From Eximiradius sp. (lineage in GTDB: Bacteria; Bacteroidota; Ignavibacteria; Kapaibacteriales; UBA2268): a DNA stretch of 64,000 nt. Positions 37,730 to 49,600 of this stretch are shown one piece after another. Under the pieces are notes generated by a model, which did not search any database, was not told the DNA's origin, and worked only from the letters and a program-made list of their open reading frames with translations. The stretch lies in the NCBI GenBank assembly GCA_937127445.1, contig CAKZLY010000014.1, positions 191,001-255,000 on the forward strand, in the 5' to 3' direction. The first letter of the stretch is position 1. Every line of letters begins with the position of its first letter. The translations under genes were made by a program, and so were the position numbers.

Positions 37730-40066
37730 TCACTCTGCTTTGTCTAATTCAACAAAAAATGTAGACCCCTGGTTTGGTTGGCTTTCTACCCAGATGCGTC
37801 CTTTGTGGTAATCTATAAATTCTTTGCATAGTAGTAGTCCTAATCCAGTGCTCGATTCATCTTCTGTTCCAGTGCGAGAAACTTTTTCGGCTGGATTGAA
37901 TAACTTGCTCTTCAATTCTTCATCCATTCCAATGCCATAATCCTTTATAGAAACTACATATTTGTTGCCATTTTCGTTAACCTGAACATCAACTTTTTCT
38001 CCTCGAAACGAAAATTTGAGCGCATTTGATAACAAATTTCGGAAAATTGTATTCAACATCTGCAAGTCGCCAAAAACGTAGGCGTCGTTCTGTATATTCA
38101 GATAAAGAGAAATCTCCTTTAATTTAAAGCTACTTAACAACAAATCGGATATATTTTTTATTACTAATCGAATGTTGAGCCTTTCAGGATTAAATTGCTT
38201 CTTTCCACGTTGCACTCGCGACCATTCCAGCAGATTCTCGAGCAATTCCAATATATTGGAAGCAGATTTATGCATGTTTTCGGTATATTCTTGCAATTCA
38301 GTCAGTGTCAGTTCATTAAGGTTCTCGGAGAACATTTTGGACATCCCGACAAATGAAGAAATTGGTCCTTTCAGGTCGTGAGCAATAATTGAGAACAGCC
38401 TATCCTTCTGATCTATAATTTCTTTCAGTTTTTCACGACTTTCCAATATTTCATTTTCATATTTTTTCTTTTCGGTTATGTCGGTTACAGCACCGATTTG
38501 ATAGATTGCTCCGGGTTCGTCTGGCTTAGTAAATGGTTTTATGTGGTCTAATATCCAGCGCATTTCGCCTGATTTACTCAATATTCTATATTCTGCTTTG
38601 ATTTCTTCTAAATTATTTAATCGTGGTATATACTCTTCCTGAAATTTCTTGAAATCTTCGGGATGTATTATTTTAATTATTGTATTATAAGCTTCTTTAT
38701 AGTAGTCTAATTTATAACCTGTAATTTTTTCAAAACTACCCAGTAGCCATAATACTTCTATCTGCTTACCAGGAACACCTTTCGCCAGATATACATAATC
38801 AGTTATCATCTCCGAAATCATTTTGTAGCGCTCGTTTGTTTCGCTAAGCATTTTTTCGTAATTCTTCTTTTCAGTTATGTCTCTTCCAACAACAACTAAG
38901 CCTTTGCGTTCACCATTTTCGAAAATAGGTATTTTAATTACATCAAAAATTCTACTTTCTCCTTCCGGATTTGGAATAATCTCATCTCCTCGGACGGGTT
39001 TGCCTGCTTTCCAGGCTTTTTCATCACTATATATGCAGTATTCAAGAGCTTCTTTATAAAATGGAGCATATTGTGCCAGTTCTGCGTCAGTTTTTCCACG
39101 GTAATTCACTTCTTCCAAGCCAAATAGCTCCAAATTGAAATCATTTGTAATTATCCATCGTCCTTCGCCATCTTTAAAAGTAATAATATCTGGTATTGTA
39201 TTAATTAATGTACGCAATCTTAGCTCGCTCTCCTGTAAAGCATTCTCTATAATCATCTTCTCAGTAATATCTTCAATTAAAGTTGCAAACTGCAACTTAC
39301 GTGGCGAAAAAGCAATTACTTTGAAGTATTTATCTAATTCCTGAGAATAGCTCGTGAATTTCTTAACTGTCGAATTTAGAGCTACTTCACCGTATTGTTC
39401 AATCCAATAGTATTCAGTATCTGGTAGTACCTCTTTTACACGCTTACCAATAATTTTATCCTTTTTCAAACCAGTTAATTTTTCGAAAGCAGAATTGATA
39501 TCGAGGAATACATAATCAACGGGATTTCCATTTTCATCCAGAATAATTTCGTGCAGAGCTAGCCCCTGATCCATTTTCTCTATAAGTTCTCTGTATTTTT
39601 CTTCGCTTTCTCGTAATCGTATTTCTGCAATTTTTCTCTCTGTTATGTCTTCAATTGTCCCTTCGTAATATAATTCACCATCTTCATCGAGCACTTTCTT
39701 CCCAATGTCTCTGACCCAAATAATCGAGCCATCCTTGCGTATAAATCTATATTCTTCTGCTATCATATCTGTTGTACCGAATTGAGCAGTCTGAACTATA
39801 CGCAATTCTGGAACAGCGTAAAGACTAAAAGCATTTACTTTGCTTAATTCTTCAAATGAATTATATCCTGCGAGGTTAACTAATGCCTTGTTTGCATAAA
39901 TGATTGTACCATCAGGCTTGGACTTGTAAACACCAATTGGCAGATCATCAAGTGATAAATGGACCTCTGCTGAAATGTCCGAGTTGGACGTATTTATTTC
40001 TTCGTCTTCTGCTTTATTTCGAAGGCTATTTTGGTTATCTTTGGGTCGTCCCTTTTGATTTTTCAT
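37730..40066 (-). CDS. Soluble four-PAS histidine kinase
   Basis: Predicted cytoplasmic sensor kinase of 778 residues with no membrane segment. A charged 30-residue leader is followed by about four PAS/PAC units (roughly 33-145, 150-275, 280-400, 405-535), each ending in a DITE-type PAC motif. The HisKA domain has His563 in FSIIAHDLKGP. The HATPase domain carries the N box (FRNLLSNALKFS), G1 (DYGIGM) and G2 (TGLGLLLCKEF). It is the last of five minus-strand signalling genes, 108 bases after the fourth. The signal and the response regulator are unknown. Confidence 0.9.
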   Translation of the reverse strand: MKNQKGRPKDNQNSLRNKAEDEEINTSNSDISAEVHLSLDDLPIGVYKSKPDGTIIYANKALVNLAGYNSFEELSKVNAFSLYAVPELRIVQTAQFGTTDMIAEEYRFIRKDGSIIWVRDIGKKVLDEDGELYYEGTIEDITERKIAEIRLRESEEKYRELIEKMDQGLALHEIILDENGNPVDYVFLDINSAFEKLTGLKKDKIIGKRVKEVLPDTEYYWIEQYGEVALNSTVKKFTSYSQELDKYFKVIAFSPRKLQFATLIEDITEKMIIENALQESELRLRTLINTIPDIITFKDGEGRWIITNDFNLELFGLEEVNYRGKTDAELAQYAPFYKEALEYCIYSDEKAWKAGKPVRGDEIIPNPEGESRIFDVIKIPIFENGERKGLVVVGRDITEKKNYEKMLSETNERYKMISEMITDYVYLAKGVPGKQIEVLWLLGSFEKITGYKLDYYKEAYNTIIKIIHPEDFKKFQEEYIPRLNNLEEIKAEYRILSKSGEMRWILDHIKPFTKPDEPGAIYQIGAVTDITEKKKYENEILESREKLKEIIDQKDRLFSIIAHDLKGPISSFVGMSKMFSENLNELTLTELQEYTENMHKSASNILELLENLLEWSRVQRGKKQFNPERLNIRLVIKNISDLLLSSFKLKEISLYLNIQNDAYVFGDLQMLNTIFRNLLSNALKFSFRGEKVDVQVNENGNKYVVSIKDYGIGMDEELKSKLFNPAEKVSRTGTEDESSTGLGLLLCKEFIDYHKGRIWVESQPNQGSTFFVELDKAE

Positions 40067-40174
40067 TTTAGGACCGAAAAAATTTACATTCTAATATAAT
40101 TATTAATAAATTAATACATGATTAATAATATGTTAATATATTTTAATGTAATTAGAAAAATTGAGGGAAAAATT

Positions 40175-41584
40175 CTAATCAGCTTTATTATATAAATGAG
40201 TTAAGTTAATAGAACTGACAACAACTGATTCGATCTTCTTATCTTCTTGTTTAAGAGGGTCTATGAAAAAAATAAATTTTTCAAAATGTCCATCTGTTGC
40301 CGGTATTTCTAATTCTACCTGTGAGCTTTCACCGGAGAAAGCTTTTATCAACTTTTCAAATAACAAATCTTTCAAATGTGCGGGACATATTTCATAAAAT
40401 TTATTGCCTTCATCTAACTCATAACCAAAAAATTGCTTTACATCTTTTTCAAAACTTTTGTTGAAAGCAATAATATTATAATTAGTGTCGAGCAGGACAA
40501 AAGATTGGCGAGTGTTGTTCAGTATTGCATTGAGCTTTCGCTCTGATTGAGCCAAAGCAGCTTGCTGTTGATGCAAAGCTCTATCGGCCTCTTTTCGCTT
40601 TGTAATGTTAATAATAGAGCAAATGATAAAATTTTCGTTATTAAGTTTGAATTTTCTCGAAAAAAGTTCAATACTAAAATTTTCACCATTCTTTTTTTTC
40701 TCAATAGATTCAGTAAAAAAATCATAATTTAATATGTTTATATCATAATTTTCAAATATTTTTTCTATAAGCTCCCTGCTAATAAATAATTCAGATTCCC
40801 TTCCAATTAATTCACTTTTATTATATCCAAACATTTTGCAGGCACTTTGATTAATTGCTACAACCGTAGCGTTTGCGTCGAAAATTATAATACCTTCTAC
40901 TACTGATTCAAAAATCATTTGATACTGCTGCATACTTATCTCTGTCTGCATCTGGGCTAATTTTAAATCTGTAATATCCCGTGCTATTCCATCGATTTGA
41001 TATATCTTCCCACTTTTGTCAATTTTTCTTGTCAATTTATCTAATATATATCTAATTTGTCCATCTAATTTTTTTATCCTATATACTACTTCAAGTTGAG
41101 GTGTGTCTTCCAATCTCGACATGGCATTGAAAAAAATATTCTTGTCGTCTGGGTGAATTAACCCAAACCACAAATTCGGCATGTTTCTTAAATTTTCTAT
41201 CTCTATTCCATACACCTTTTCGACAGCCTTGTTTACAAATAGTAGCTTTATTATCGGATATGACACTGACCACACAATATCATCAATGTAAAACAATATT
41301 TCATTGAGATGCCCCTCTTTTGAGCGGAGTTCTTTCTCAATTTGTTCTAACGCTATTTCTTTCTCATACAATTTTTGGGTTATCTCATTGATTTTTTCGT
41401 GTGTTTTATCTATGGTTTCGTTAAGAATTGCTATGCTCTCAAAATAAGAAAAATCGCTTTCGTTAATAAGAGATGATTTTTCTAATTTTTGCATAAGAGC
41501 AGATATAATTTTCTCCGATTGCTGCAATTTTTTCTCTAATTCAGCAATTGATGGGGATATACCTCTATTTGGATCACTTTGCAT
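40175..41584 (-). CDS. Kinase-less PAS protein with N-terminal coiled coil
   Basis: The 469 residues hold a coiled coil (about 10-105, Glu/Lys/Ile-rich heptads) and three PAS units (about 105-215, 222-345, 350-465). There is no HisKA, HATPase, GGDEF or other output domain, and the gene ends after a complete PAS fold. Residues 10-220 closely resemble the start of the hybrid kinase two genes upstream (DDIVWSVSYP against [18 protein letters not shown] against DGIASDIT). A partner or decoy sensor for that kinase is a fair guess. It starts seven bases after the receiver-kinase gene. Confidence 0.82.
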   Translation of the reverse strand: MQSDPNRGISPSIAELEKKLQQSEKIISALMQKLEKSSLINESDFSYFESIAILNETIDKTHEKINEITQKLYEKEIALEQIEKELRSKEGHLNEILFYIDDIVWSVSYPIIKLLFVNKAVEKVYGIEIENLRNMPNLWFGLIHPDDKNIFFNAMSRLEDTPQLEVVYRIKKLDGQIRYILDKLTRKIDKSGKIYQIDGIARDITDLKLAQMQTEISMQQYQMIFESVVEGIIIFDANATVVAINQSACKMFGYNKSELIGRESELFISRELIEKIFENYDINILNYDFFTESIEKKKNGENFSIELFSRKFKLNNENFIICSIINITKRKEADRALHQQQAALAQSERKLNAILNNTRQSFVLLDTNYNIIAFNKSFEKDVKQFFGYELDEGNKFYEICPAHLKDLLFEKLIKAFSGESSQVELEIPATDGHFEKFIFFIDPLKQEDKKIESVVVSSINLTHLYNKAD

Positions 41585-41591
41585 CTATTGC

Positions 41592-42854
41592 TTAATCCTC
41601 TGTTGGAATATCCACATAAAAAGTTGTGCCTTCATTCAATTTGCTTTCGACCGCAATTTTCCCACCCATCTTTTCGATAAAATCTCGACATATTACAATA
41701 CCTAAACCCGTGCCTTTCTCTTTTTCAGTTCCTGGTGTCGATTGCACCTTTTCGAGTGTAAATAATTGCGATTTTTTCTCTTCACTCATCCCAACCCCGG
41801 TATCTGAAACAGATAAGCGAAGAAACGGCTTCCCCTCCTTAACGACTTTCTCTGCGTTGAGAGTTACTTTTCCTCCTTTGTGAGTGAATTTGATTGCATT
41901 AGATACCAGATTCCTTACAATTGTTGCCATCATATTGTTATCGAATAGCGCATAAGTGCCAATAGGAATATTATTTTCTATCGCGATCTCTTTTTGTTCT
42001 GCTTGTTGGTTTAATGTTAAAAGTGTCCCAGCAAGAATAGATGCTAAGTCTTCTTTTGCGATATTCATCTGAATTCTTCCCATTTGCGATCGCGACCATT
42101 CAAGCAAATCTTCAATAAATTTATATGTTTGCTGAGCGGTTTTATTTAGCGAATGAACCATATCAGCTAATTCTTCTTTGCTAAATTCATTAATATGATG
42201 ATTTATTATATCTGTCATTGTCAATAAACCAGCAAAAGGGCTTTTTAAGTCGTGAGATACTATCGAAAAGAATTTATCTTTCATTTCATTTAACTTTTTC
42301 AATTCTTCATTGCTTTTCCTTAAAAAAGTTTCATTTTGAATTAGTTGAAGGTATAATTTATTCAAGTTCTGTGCTTGTTGTTCTAAATCACTGTATGCCT
42401 TTTTGATCTGTTCATTCTTTTGCATTAGCTCTGTGTATTGCTGCTTTATCAGATCTTTTGAATTTTTCAGCTCAAGATGAGTTTTAATTCTTGCCATTAC
42501 TTCAAGAGCATTGAAAGGCTTTGTAACGTAATCGACACCGCCAATTTCAAAAGCTTTGAGGATGTCTTCTGTTTCTGTTTTAGCTGTAAGAAATATTATA
42601 GGAATTTCGCGCGTTAACTCGTTGTTTTTCAATGTTTCACATACTTCGAAGCCCGACATCTCCGGCATCATAATATCGAGTAGAATTAAATCGGGTGCCT
42701 TACCTCTGGCTGTTTCGATTGCTTTCGGCCCGTTGTCAGCAATCAATAAATTATAATGCTCGCGTAGCAAAGTCCCAATTAAGCGTATGTTTTGAGGCTG
42801 GTCGTCAACCACAAGAATTGTATTTTTCTTTGTAGTTTGTGGCATATTATTCAT
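41592..42854 (-). CDS. Receiver-histidine kinase fusion (REC-HisKA-HATPase)
   Basis: The 420 residues begin with a receiver domain (Asp17, Asp18, phosphoacceptor Asp60 in LILLDIMMPEMSG, Lys112), then a coiled coil (about 130-192), HisKA (His201 in FFSIVSHDLKSP) and HATPase (VRNLVSNAIKFTHKGG, SDTGVGM, KGTGLGIVICRDF). With the receiver in front, the kinase is probably switched by phosphorylation from another kinase, such as the neighbouring ones. It has no membrane segment. It lies 12 bases after the hybrid kinase. Confidence 0.91.
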   Translation of the reverse strand: MNNMPQTTKKNTILVVDDQPQNIRLIGTLLREHYNLLIADNGPKAIETARGKAPDLILLDIMMPEMSGFEVCETLKNNELTREIPIIFLTAKTETEDILKAFEIGGVDYVTKPFNALEVMARIKTHLELKNSKDLIKQQYTELMQKNEQIKKAYSDLEQQAQNLNKLYLQLIQNETFLRKSNEELKKLNEMKDKFFSIVSHDLKSPFAGLLTMTDIINHHINEFSKEELADMVHSLNKTAQQTYKFIEDLLEWSRSQMGRIQMNIAKEDLASILAGTLLTLNQQAEQKEIAIENNIPIGTYALFDNNMMATIVRNLVSNAIKFTHKGGKVTLNAEKVVKEGKPFLRLSVSDTGVGMSEEKKSQLFTLEKVQSTPGTEKEKGTGLGIVICRDFIEKMGGKIAVESKLNEGTTFYVDIPTED

Positions 42855-42866
42855 AAATTCACCACA

Positions 42867-45800
42867 TTATTTTAATTTATTATAAATTTCACTGAATGCT
42901 TTCGATAGTTTCTCAATCTCGAAATTATCAAAATAACTATTCAAAACATTAGATACATTAATTAATTTCTCATTATTGTTCGTTTTAGCAAATTGTCTTA
43001 ATTGATTAATAAAATCTTCGGCTTCCTGCAAATCTGTATATTTCATCAAATTTTCAATTTGATTTGCGAATAATTTAGAAAAATCTTTCAAGATTTCCGA
43101 ATTAATTGAATTTAATAATTCATTAATATTACATTTTGCAGCTAATAATTCTTCTGGTTGCTCCTCTTTGTCGCTTGCAGTAAAATCAAGATGCCTTACA
43201 AGCTCGGAAATTATCTCATTGCGGTTAGCTGGTTTACGCAGAAATCCATTGAAAAGGGTATTAACCCTTGTCTCATCTTCCTTCATCGATGATGCTGTGT
43301 AAGCGATAATCGGTATGTTCTTAATTCCAAGCTCATCACGAATAATATTTCTCGTCTGGTATCCGCTCATTTCTGGCATACGTAAGTCCATCATAATAAG
43401 ATTAACTTCAATCGTGCGAAGCAATTCTATTGCTTTCCGCCCATTGCTCGCCTCCAAAATAGTAGTATTCGTATCTTCAAGATGCGCCCGAACAATATCA
43501 ATATTTTGCTGTATATCATCTACTATCAGAATCTTCGCACCTTTGAAGTCAACTATTTTACTCGACCAATCGATTTGTTCGCTTGCCTTTTTGATTTCAT
43601 CGAGTCTCTGCACGTTATATAATCGGACAGTGAATGTAGAACCTTTCCCGAGTTCGCTTTCGACTGTGATTTCCCCACCCATCATCTTTACCAAACGGCT
43701 CGATATTGCAAGCCCAAGCCCTGTGCCGCCAAAGTGCTTCACACTAACAGTGCTTGCCTGACGAAACGATTCAAATATTAAATCTTTGTCCTCTGGTGCA
43801 ATCCCAATTCCTGTGTCTTTTACATCGATTTTCAGGTTGTAATGTTGATTATCTACTTTATGGTGCGAAAGCGAGATATACACACCACCTTCTTTCGTGA
43901 ATTTGATTGCGTTCCCGACCAAATTTATCAGCACCTGACGAATTCTAACTTCATCAAGAAATAGATTATCCGGTGGATTTCCCGGAATTACAAGTTCAAA
44001 TTTTAATTTTCGCTGGTTTGCCTGCTCGAAAAAAATCTGGTATATATCATTTAAAGTTTCTGCAATATTAACGGGTTCAGGTTGAAGTTCTATCCGACCT
44101 GCTTCTATTTTTGATAAATCAAGTATGTCGTTGATTAAGGCAAGCAATGTACGCCCACTTTTCTGAATTGTTTCAAGATATCCTTTGAATGGCTGCTCAC
44201 GTATGGATTTGAGCATAATATCAGAAAATCCTAAAATGGCATTCATCGGAGTTCGTATCTCATGGCTCATATTCGCTAAAAATTCAGATTTTGCACGGTT
44301 CGCTTGGTCTGCTATCTGTTTCTGCTTGATAATTTCTAACTCAAATTTGTTCCGTGCTATTGCACCAGCAATTATTTCTGCTGCAAGCCTGTATAAAGAT
44401 ACTGTGTCGTAGTCCCAATCACGCTCTTTTTGCAAAGTATCAAACACTATAAAACCTATTAACTCATTCCCGTAAAACATTGGAACGCTAAGCAATGATA
44501 TTATTCCGATTTCCAACAGTGTCGATTTTTCTTCAAATTCATCAGGCAGCTTCTGAACATTCTGTATTTGAACAAAATCATTGTCCTTGAAGAGATCTAT
44601 CCAACGTCGAATCATTTGATATCGTATTAAACTAATTTTTTCTATTTCTTGCGGCACATTTTCCAAAATCCAGCTATATGTATTTTCAATATGTTGGCTT
44701 GATTCGTGTAATGTGAAAATATATACTCTATCAGATCCCGAGAAACGACCTAATATTTCGAGCGCAAATACTATTCCACTATGCAAATCCTTAGCTGTTG
44801 ATTGAATTAATACAGAAGATAATTCATTGATTATTGAGTTTAATCGATACATTTCTTCTAATTTTTTAGCTGCTAACTTATTCTCTGTTATATCGCGGAC
44901 AATTCCCATTAATAAATTATTCCCAAACGGGCTTATTCTAACTTCGTAATATTTATATTCATTCTTATAATTTATATTGAACTCGTAACGTTGAAGCTCA
45001 CCGGTTTCTAATGCTTTTTCAAGATAAAAATAAAGATTATTTGCAATATCTATTTCAAGTACTTCGTTGAGTTTTTTGCCGATGAAAAACCTTGGTGGAA
45101 TAAGCAATTGCTTGGGATTTGACGTATGATAATCAATGAATTTACCCTCTCGAGTTAATATAAATACAAGATCGGGCGAAGAATCAAGTAGAGCACGGTT
45201 GCGTGCCTCGCTTTCGCGTAATGCCTCGTTTGCTAACTTGCTTTCAGTTATGTCCAGAGCAAGACCCAACACGCCAATAATTTTCCCCTCTTCGTCTGTC
45301 ATTCGTGATTTCACTATTTGCAGGTAGTGCTTTGTCCCATCGTTGAAAGTTACTTCTTCTACAAATTCAATAGGTAAATTCGATTGAATTGCCTGCTGGT
45401 CGGTTTCTTGTAATTTTTTAAGTTCATCTTCTGTAAAGGACAACCCATTCTCGTTTCCTGTGTTTATACGCATTAGCATATTTTCGAAAATCGTATTGCT
45501 TTCAGTGTCATTAAGCCAAATAAATATTGGTGCATTGTCTAATATTGATTCAATTAATTTTTTCTGGCGATTTAAGTCGATTTCTGCAAGTTTTTTCTCT
45601 GTTATATCGCGATTTGAAATTCTGCGCCCTAAAAAATTCCCTTGTGTGTCGAATATTGGCCTATTTATGTGCTGGATGTATCTTATTTCGCCGCCTTTGC
45701 GTTTTATTCTAAATTCGAGTTCTACAGTCCGAGATTCCGATTTTAAATTAGTTACATTAGAGAAATAATCATAGTCATCAGGATGAACTATAAAGTGAAG

Positions 45801-46598
45801 CAAGTCGGGATTTGTTATAAATTCATCTGGCAAATATCCCGTTATGCGTTCGCAAGATGGTGAAATATACATAAATTTGTTATCGGGGTCGAGCCAATAT
45901 TCCCAATCATAAGTGTAATTGGCAAGTGTTCGAAATTTTTGTTCACTGCTTAGAAGCTTCAATTCTGCTTCTCTCTGGTACGTTATATCAGAAGCAATTC
46001 CATCCAATCTATATTGCTCTTCTTCGGCAATTGTTATTCGAAATCGGTTCTTGATCCAGCATATTTTTCCACTTGGCAGAAACACACGGTATATTACCTC
46101 TTGTGTAGTTCCATCTTTTGCAACCTCAATCCTTTTCTCTAATTCCGACCTATCTTCTGGGTGAATTATGTCCAACCATAATTGAGGATACTTTATGAAA
46201 TCTTCCGCGGGGAACTCAAATATTTTTTCTATACTCTGGTTTGTAAATAGTAAATTTAACTCTGGATAAGTAGCCGACCATACTATATCATCGAGAGAAT
46301 TGATTACTGCATAAAGTCTTTTCTCTTTTGCTTTTAAGCTTCTTTCGTAAGACTTTTTCTCTTCTTCAAAATGTGCTAGCTCGGAACATAAAGATTGAAA
46401 TTCTAAATTCTTCTTCTCTAAAATTTCATTAAGTAAGGCATTTGTTTCGAACAGCCCATAGTCGTTTTCATCAATTGATTGGATTTTTTCAATACGCTCA
46501 ATTAAAGCCTTCTGTATTTTTCTTGCTTTGCTTAGCTCTCTTTCGAGATTACTTATTTTTATAAGGATTTCGTCGATATTAATATCTCCATTTCCCAT
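42867..46598 (-). CDS. Large hybrid PAS-GAF histidine kinase with receiver domain
   Basis: I prefer ATG 46598 ([10 protein letters not shown]), 1243 residues; a TTG at 46616 overlapping the previous stop would add six. Order: coiled coil (1-100), about four PAS units (100-590), GAF (about 605-780), HisKA (His779 in [16 protein letters not shown]), HATPase ([27 protein letters not shown]), receiver (Asp1071 in [12 protein letters not shown]), and a helical C-terminal region of about 85 residues that recalls an HPt bundle but has no HxxKG-type phosphoacceptor. No membrane span. It is the second gene of the five-gene cluster. Confidence 0.9.
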   Translation of the reverse strand: MGNGDINIDEILIKISNLERELSKARKIQKALIERIEKIQSIDENDYGLFETNALLNEILEKKNLEFQSLCSELAHFEEEKKSYERSLKAKEKRLYAVINSLDDIVWSATYPELNLLFTNQSIEKIFEFPAEDFIKYPQLWLDIIHPEDRSELEKRIEVAKDGTTQEVIYRVFLPSGKICWIKNRFRITIAEEEQYRLDGIASDITYQREAELKLLSSEQKFRTLANYTYDWEYWLDPDNKFMYISPSCERITGYLPDEFITNPDLLHFIVHPDDYDYFSNVTNLKSESRTVELEFRIKRKGGEIRYIQHINRPIFDTQGNFLGRRISNRDITEKKLAEIDLNRQKKLIESILDNAPIFIWLNDTESNTIFENMLMRINTGNENGLSFTEDELKKLQETDQQAIQSNLPIEFVEEVTFNDGTKHYLQIVKSRMTDEEGKIIGVLGLALDITESKLANEALRESEARNRALLDSSPDLVFILTREGKFIDYHTSNPKQLLIPPRFFIGKKLNEVLEIDIANNLYFYLEKALETGELQRYEFNINYKNEYKYYEVRISPFGNNLLMGIVRDITENKLAAKKLEEMYRLNSIINELSSVLIQSTAKDLHSGIVFALEILGRFSGSDRVYIFTLHESSQHIENTYSWILENVPQEIEKISLIRYQMIRRWIDLFKDNDFVQIQNVQKLPDEFEEKSTLLEIGIISLLSVPMFYGNELIGFIVFDTLQKERDWDYDTVSLYRLAAEIIAGAIARNKFELEIIKQKQIADQANRAKSEFLANMSHEIRTPMNAILGFSDIMLKSIREQPFKGYLETIQKSGRTLLALINDILDLSKIEAGRIELQPEPVNIAETLNDIYQIFFEQANQRKLKFELVIPGNPPDNLFLDEVRIRQVLINLVGNAIKFTKEGGVYISLSHHKVDNQHYNLKIDVKDTGIGIAPEDKDLIFESFRQASTVSVKHFGGTGLGLAISSRLVKMMGGEITVESELGKGSTFTVRLYNVQRLDEIKKASEQIDWSSKIVDFKGAKILIVDDIQQNIDIVRAHLEDTNTTILEASNGRKAIELLRTIEVNLIMMDLRMPEMSGYQTRNIIRDELGIKNIPIIAYTASSMKEDETRVNTLFNGFLRKPANRNEIISELVRHLDFTASDKEEQPEELLAAKCNINELLNSINSEILKDFSKLFANQIENLMKYTDLQEAEDFINQLRQFAKTNNNEKLINVSNVLNSYFDNFEIEKLSKAFSEIYNKLK

Positions 46599-46612
46599 AA
46601 ATTCAATATAAA

Positions 46613-49600
46613 TCAAGTACTTTTAACAACAGGAAGAGTGAAGTAAAATGTTGAACCTTTATTTTCCTTACTGTTAAGATAAATAATTCCGCCGTGTTTT
46701 TCAACAAATTCTTTGCATAATATTAGTCCAAGTCCCGAACCCGTTTCTTTCTCAGTACCTTTAGTCGTAATTTGTGCATCTATTCTGAATAGCTTATCTT
46801 TATGTTCTTCGGGAATACCAACCCCGTTATCTTCGACAGCAATTTCAGCAAAATCTCCTTCTACCTTGTTAATAAAAATCTTAATTCTTCCGCCACGATG
46901 AGTGAATTTTATTCCATTCGTTACAAGATTTCTTACAACTCCCGTTATCATATTCCTGTCGCAATAAACTACGAAATCATCAGGCACATTTATCGACAAA
47001 TCAATTTCTTTATTGGTTGCAATTTCTCGCAAAGTGTATAGTGAATTATTTATGATTTCTTTTAATGTGATTTGCTCAGGATTATACGGTATTTTCCCAA
47101 GTTGTAATCGCGACCATTGCAATAAGTCATCAAGCAATTTATATACAGAATTTGCTGAATTATATATTGCTTGCGACATCTTACGAAGTTCACGCAAGGA
47201 CAAATCTTCCAGATCTTTGGCCATCATATCGGTTAGTCCCAAAAAACCACTGAATGGTCCACGTAAATCGTGCGAAATGATTGAGAAGAAGTTATCCTTT
47301 GCCGATATAGTTTCTTCAAGTCGTTGCTTGATTTCTTCGAGCTCTTTTATTAGATTATTCTTTTCTTCCAGTGTTTGTTCTATCTTTTGGTTTGACAGTT
47401 TTAATGCATCTAATAGTGCTCTCTGCTCTTCATCAGCTCGCTTTTTATCGTCAATATCTTCTATAAAACACAATATTTCATCATCTTTTAATAACACAGC
47501 AGAAATTTTCGCCCAAAATACTTTTTCTTTTGCATCTTGCATAATTATTTCAATTGTTCTATTTTCACTATTTAAAGTTGAAAGTGTATCTATAAATAAA
47601 TCGTGCTTCTGAAAAATAAAATATAATATATTTTTATTAAGTAGATTTTCTTCTGATGTTTTAATTAATTCCTGAAATGCTCGATTACAGCCATGAATGA
47701 TGCCATCCTTCCTAATCGAGACTATTCCCATCGGTGCAGCCTGAATGTACGCTTTGAACGTTTTGTAGCTTTGTTCAAGCAAATTCTGATTAATTTTCTT
47801 TTCTGTTATATCGAGCAAATTTAATAATACATATTCACTGTTCCCAGATTGAATAAAAGAAGTCGTTGCCAGAAATGTGTATTCTCTAAGCATACCATTG
47901 AGCATAAGTTTTGCGTTGTGTTCGATACCGGTAACACTCTGTCTGGTTTCGAGTGTTTTCTGTATAGCTTTGTTCAATTTGCACTCAGAGCAATCAGGTC
48001 CAAATCCGCAGCCAAGATCCGAATCTTTCTCGTGTATGCAACCAAAACAACCACAGGCTCTCTTGTTAATAAGCTCTTCAAGTGGAATCCCCAGGAAATC
48101 TGTTGTTGTTTTATTAGCGTAGACTATCCTTGAGTTGGTATCCAATAAGCTAATTAGTACAGGTGAGCTATCATAAATTGCTTGTAATTCTGTGTTTATT
48201 TTGTTGAGTTCTTTTATTAACTCTCTTTCGTATGTTATATCACGCTTTATAGCGACATAATTTATGATTTTACCTTTGTCGTTTTTTACCGGCGTTATTG
48301 TTAAAAACTCTATATATTTTGAACCATCTTTACGCCTGTTGATAATTTCTCCTTTCCAAGTTTTACCGTTTGCTATCGTTTTCCACATAGTTTTGTAGAA
48401 TTCTTTGTTCTGTTCACCGGAATTAACAAGCTCCCTTGGATTTTTCCCTATTGCTTCTTCCAGCGAATAGCCTGTTAGTTCCGAAAATGCAGGATTTATA
48501 TACTGTATGTTTCCTCGAACATCAGTTATGACAACACTTTCCGTTGTAGAATTGATGGCAGAATTCAGTAGTTGTAGCCTTTCTTCTTGCAAACGTTTTT
48601 CTTTGTCAATATCTATATGTGCAGCAATAATTTTAGTTGGGTTGCCTTCTTTATCCCATTCAGTTACTCTACCATTACATTTTACCCACTTCCAATTTCC
48701 ATCTTTTGTCTTCATCCTATATTCGTGACTAAATTGTCCGTGCTTATTTGAAATAAGTTCCTTTATTGTTGTTTCTACTTTTTCCCTATCTTCTATATGA
48801 ATATGTTCAATAATATTTTCTATACTGTTTTCAAATTCATCAGGACTATACCCTAATATTTTAAAGAACTTATGATTTAATGCAACTTGCCCATTTGCAA
48901 TGTCATATTCCATAATGCTATTATCAATGATATCTGTAATAGTTTCCAGCTTTCTTAAATAGGATTTCCTTTTTGTAATATCTCTTGCCGCTCCAACAAA
49001 ACCAACCAAAACTTTTTCTTTAAACACTGGTTGCGAACTAACTTCAAGCCATACTAAATTGCCTTTTGGTGTTGTGTATGGGACCTCAAAAACGGCATCT
49101 TCTATTGTTCCTTTTTCTAAAAAAATTTTTTCCCTATTCATCAACAAAGCGAACAATTCACTTTCTTCCGAAATGTCCAATAATTTTAACACAGATTTCC
49201 CTATTACTTCCTCACAACTCAGACCCGAAATCTTTTCAAATGCAGGCGAAACATATTTAATAATGTAATTTTCATCAACCTCCCAAACTACATCCTGTAT
49301 GCTTTGCATATACAAATCAAATCGCATCTTTTCATTTAATATCGTTTCTGATTGTGCCTTTTGAAATGTGATATCTCTATTGTCGGCTATTCTCCCTATA
49401 TATTTGCCGTTTTCATAAATTGGCCTGCATATGTGCGAAATGGTTTTTATTTGTCCGCTTTTCGTAACAATTCGAAATTCTACTTCGAATGTGTTGGGAT
49501 TTTCAGTATAAGCGACTTTTGCATGTTCAATATATTTTTCTTTGTCTTCATCGTAAACAATATCTATCAAAAAATTATTATTTACTTCTATCTCTTCCAT

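Noticed and set aside
43315-43761. 148-residue + strand ORF
   Set aside because: Antisense to the receiver and HATPase domains of the hybrid kinase, which are intact.
47013-47612. 199-residue + strand ORF, very Ser/Phe/Ile-rich
   Set aside because: Antisense shadow of the six-PAS kinase; composition is that of a reversed Glu/Lys-rich coiled coil.
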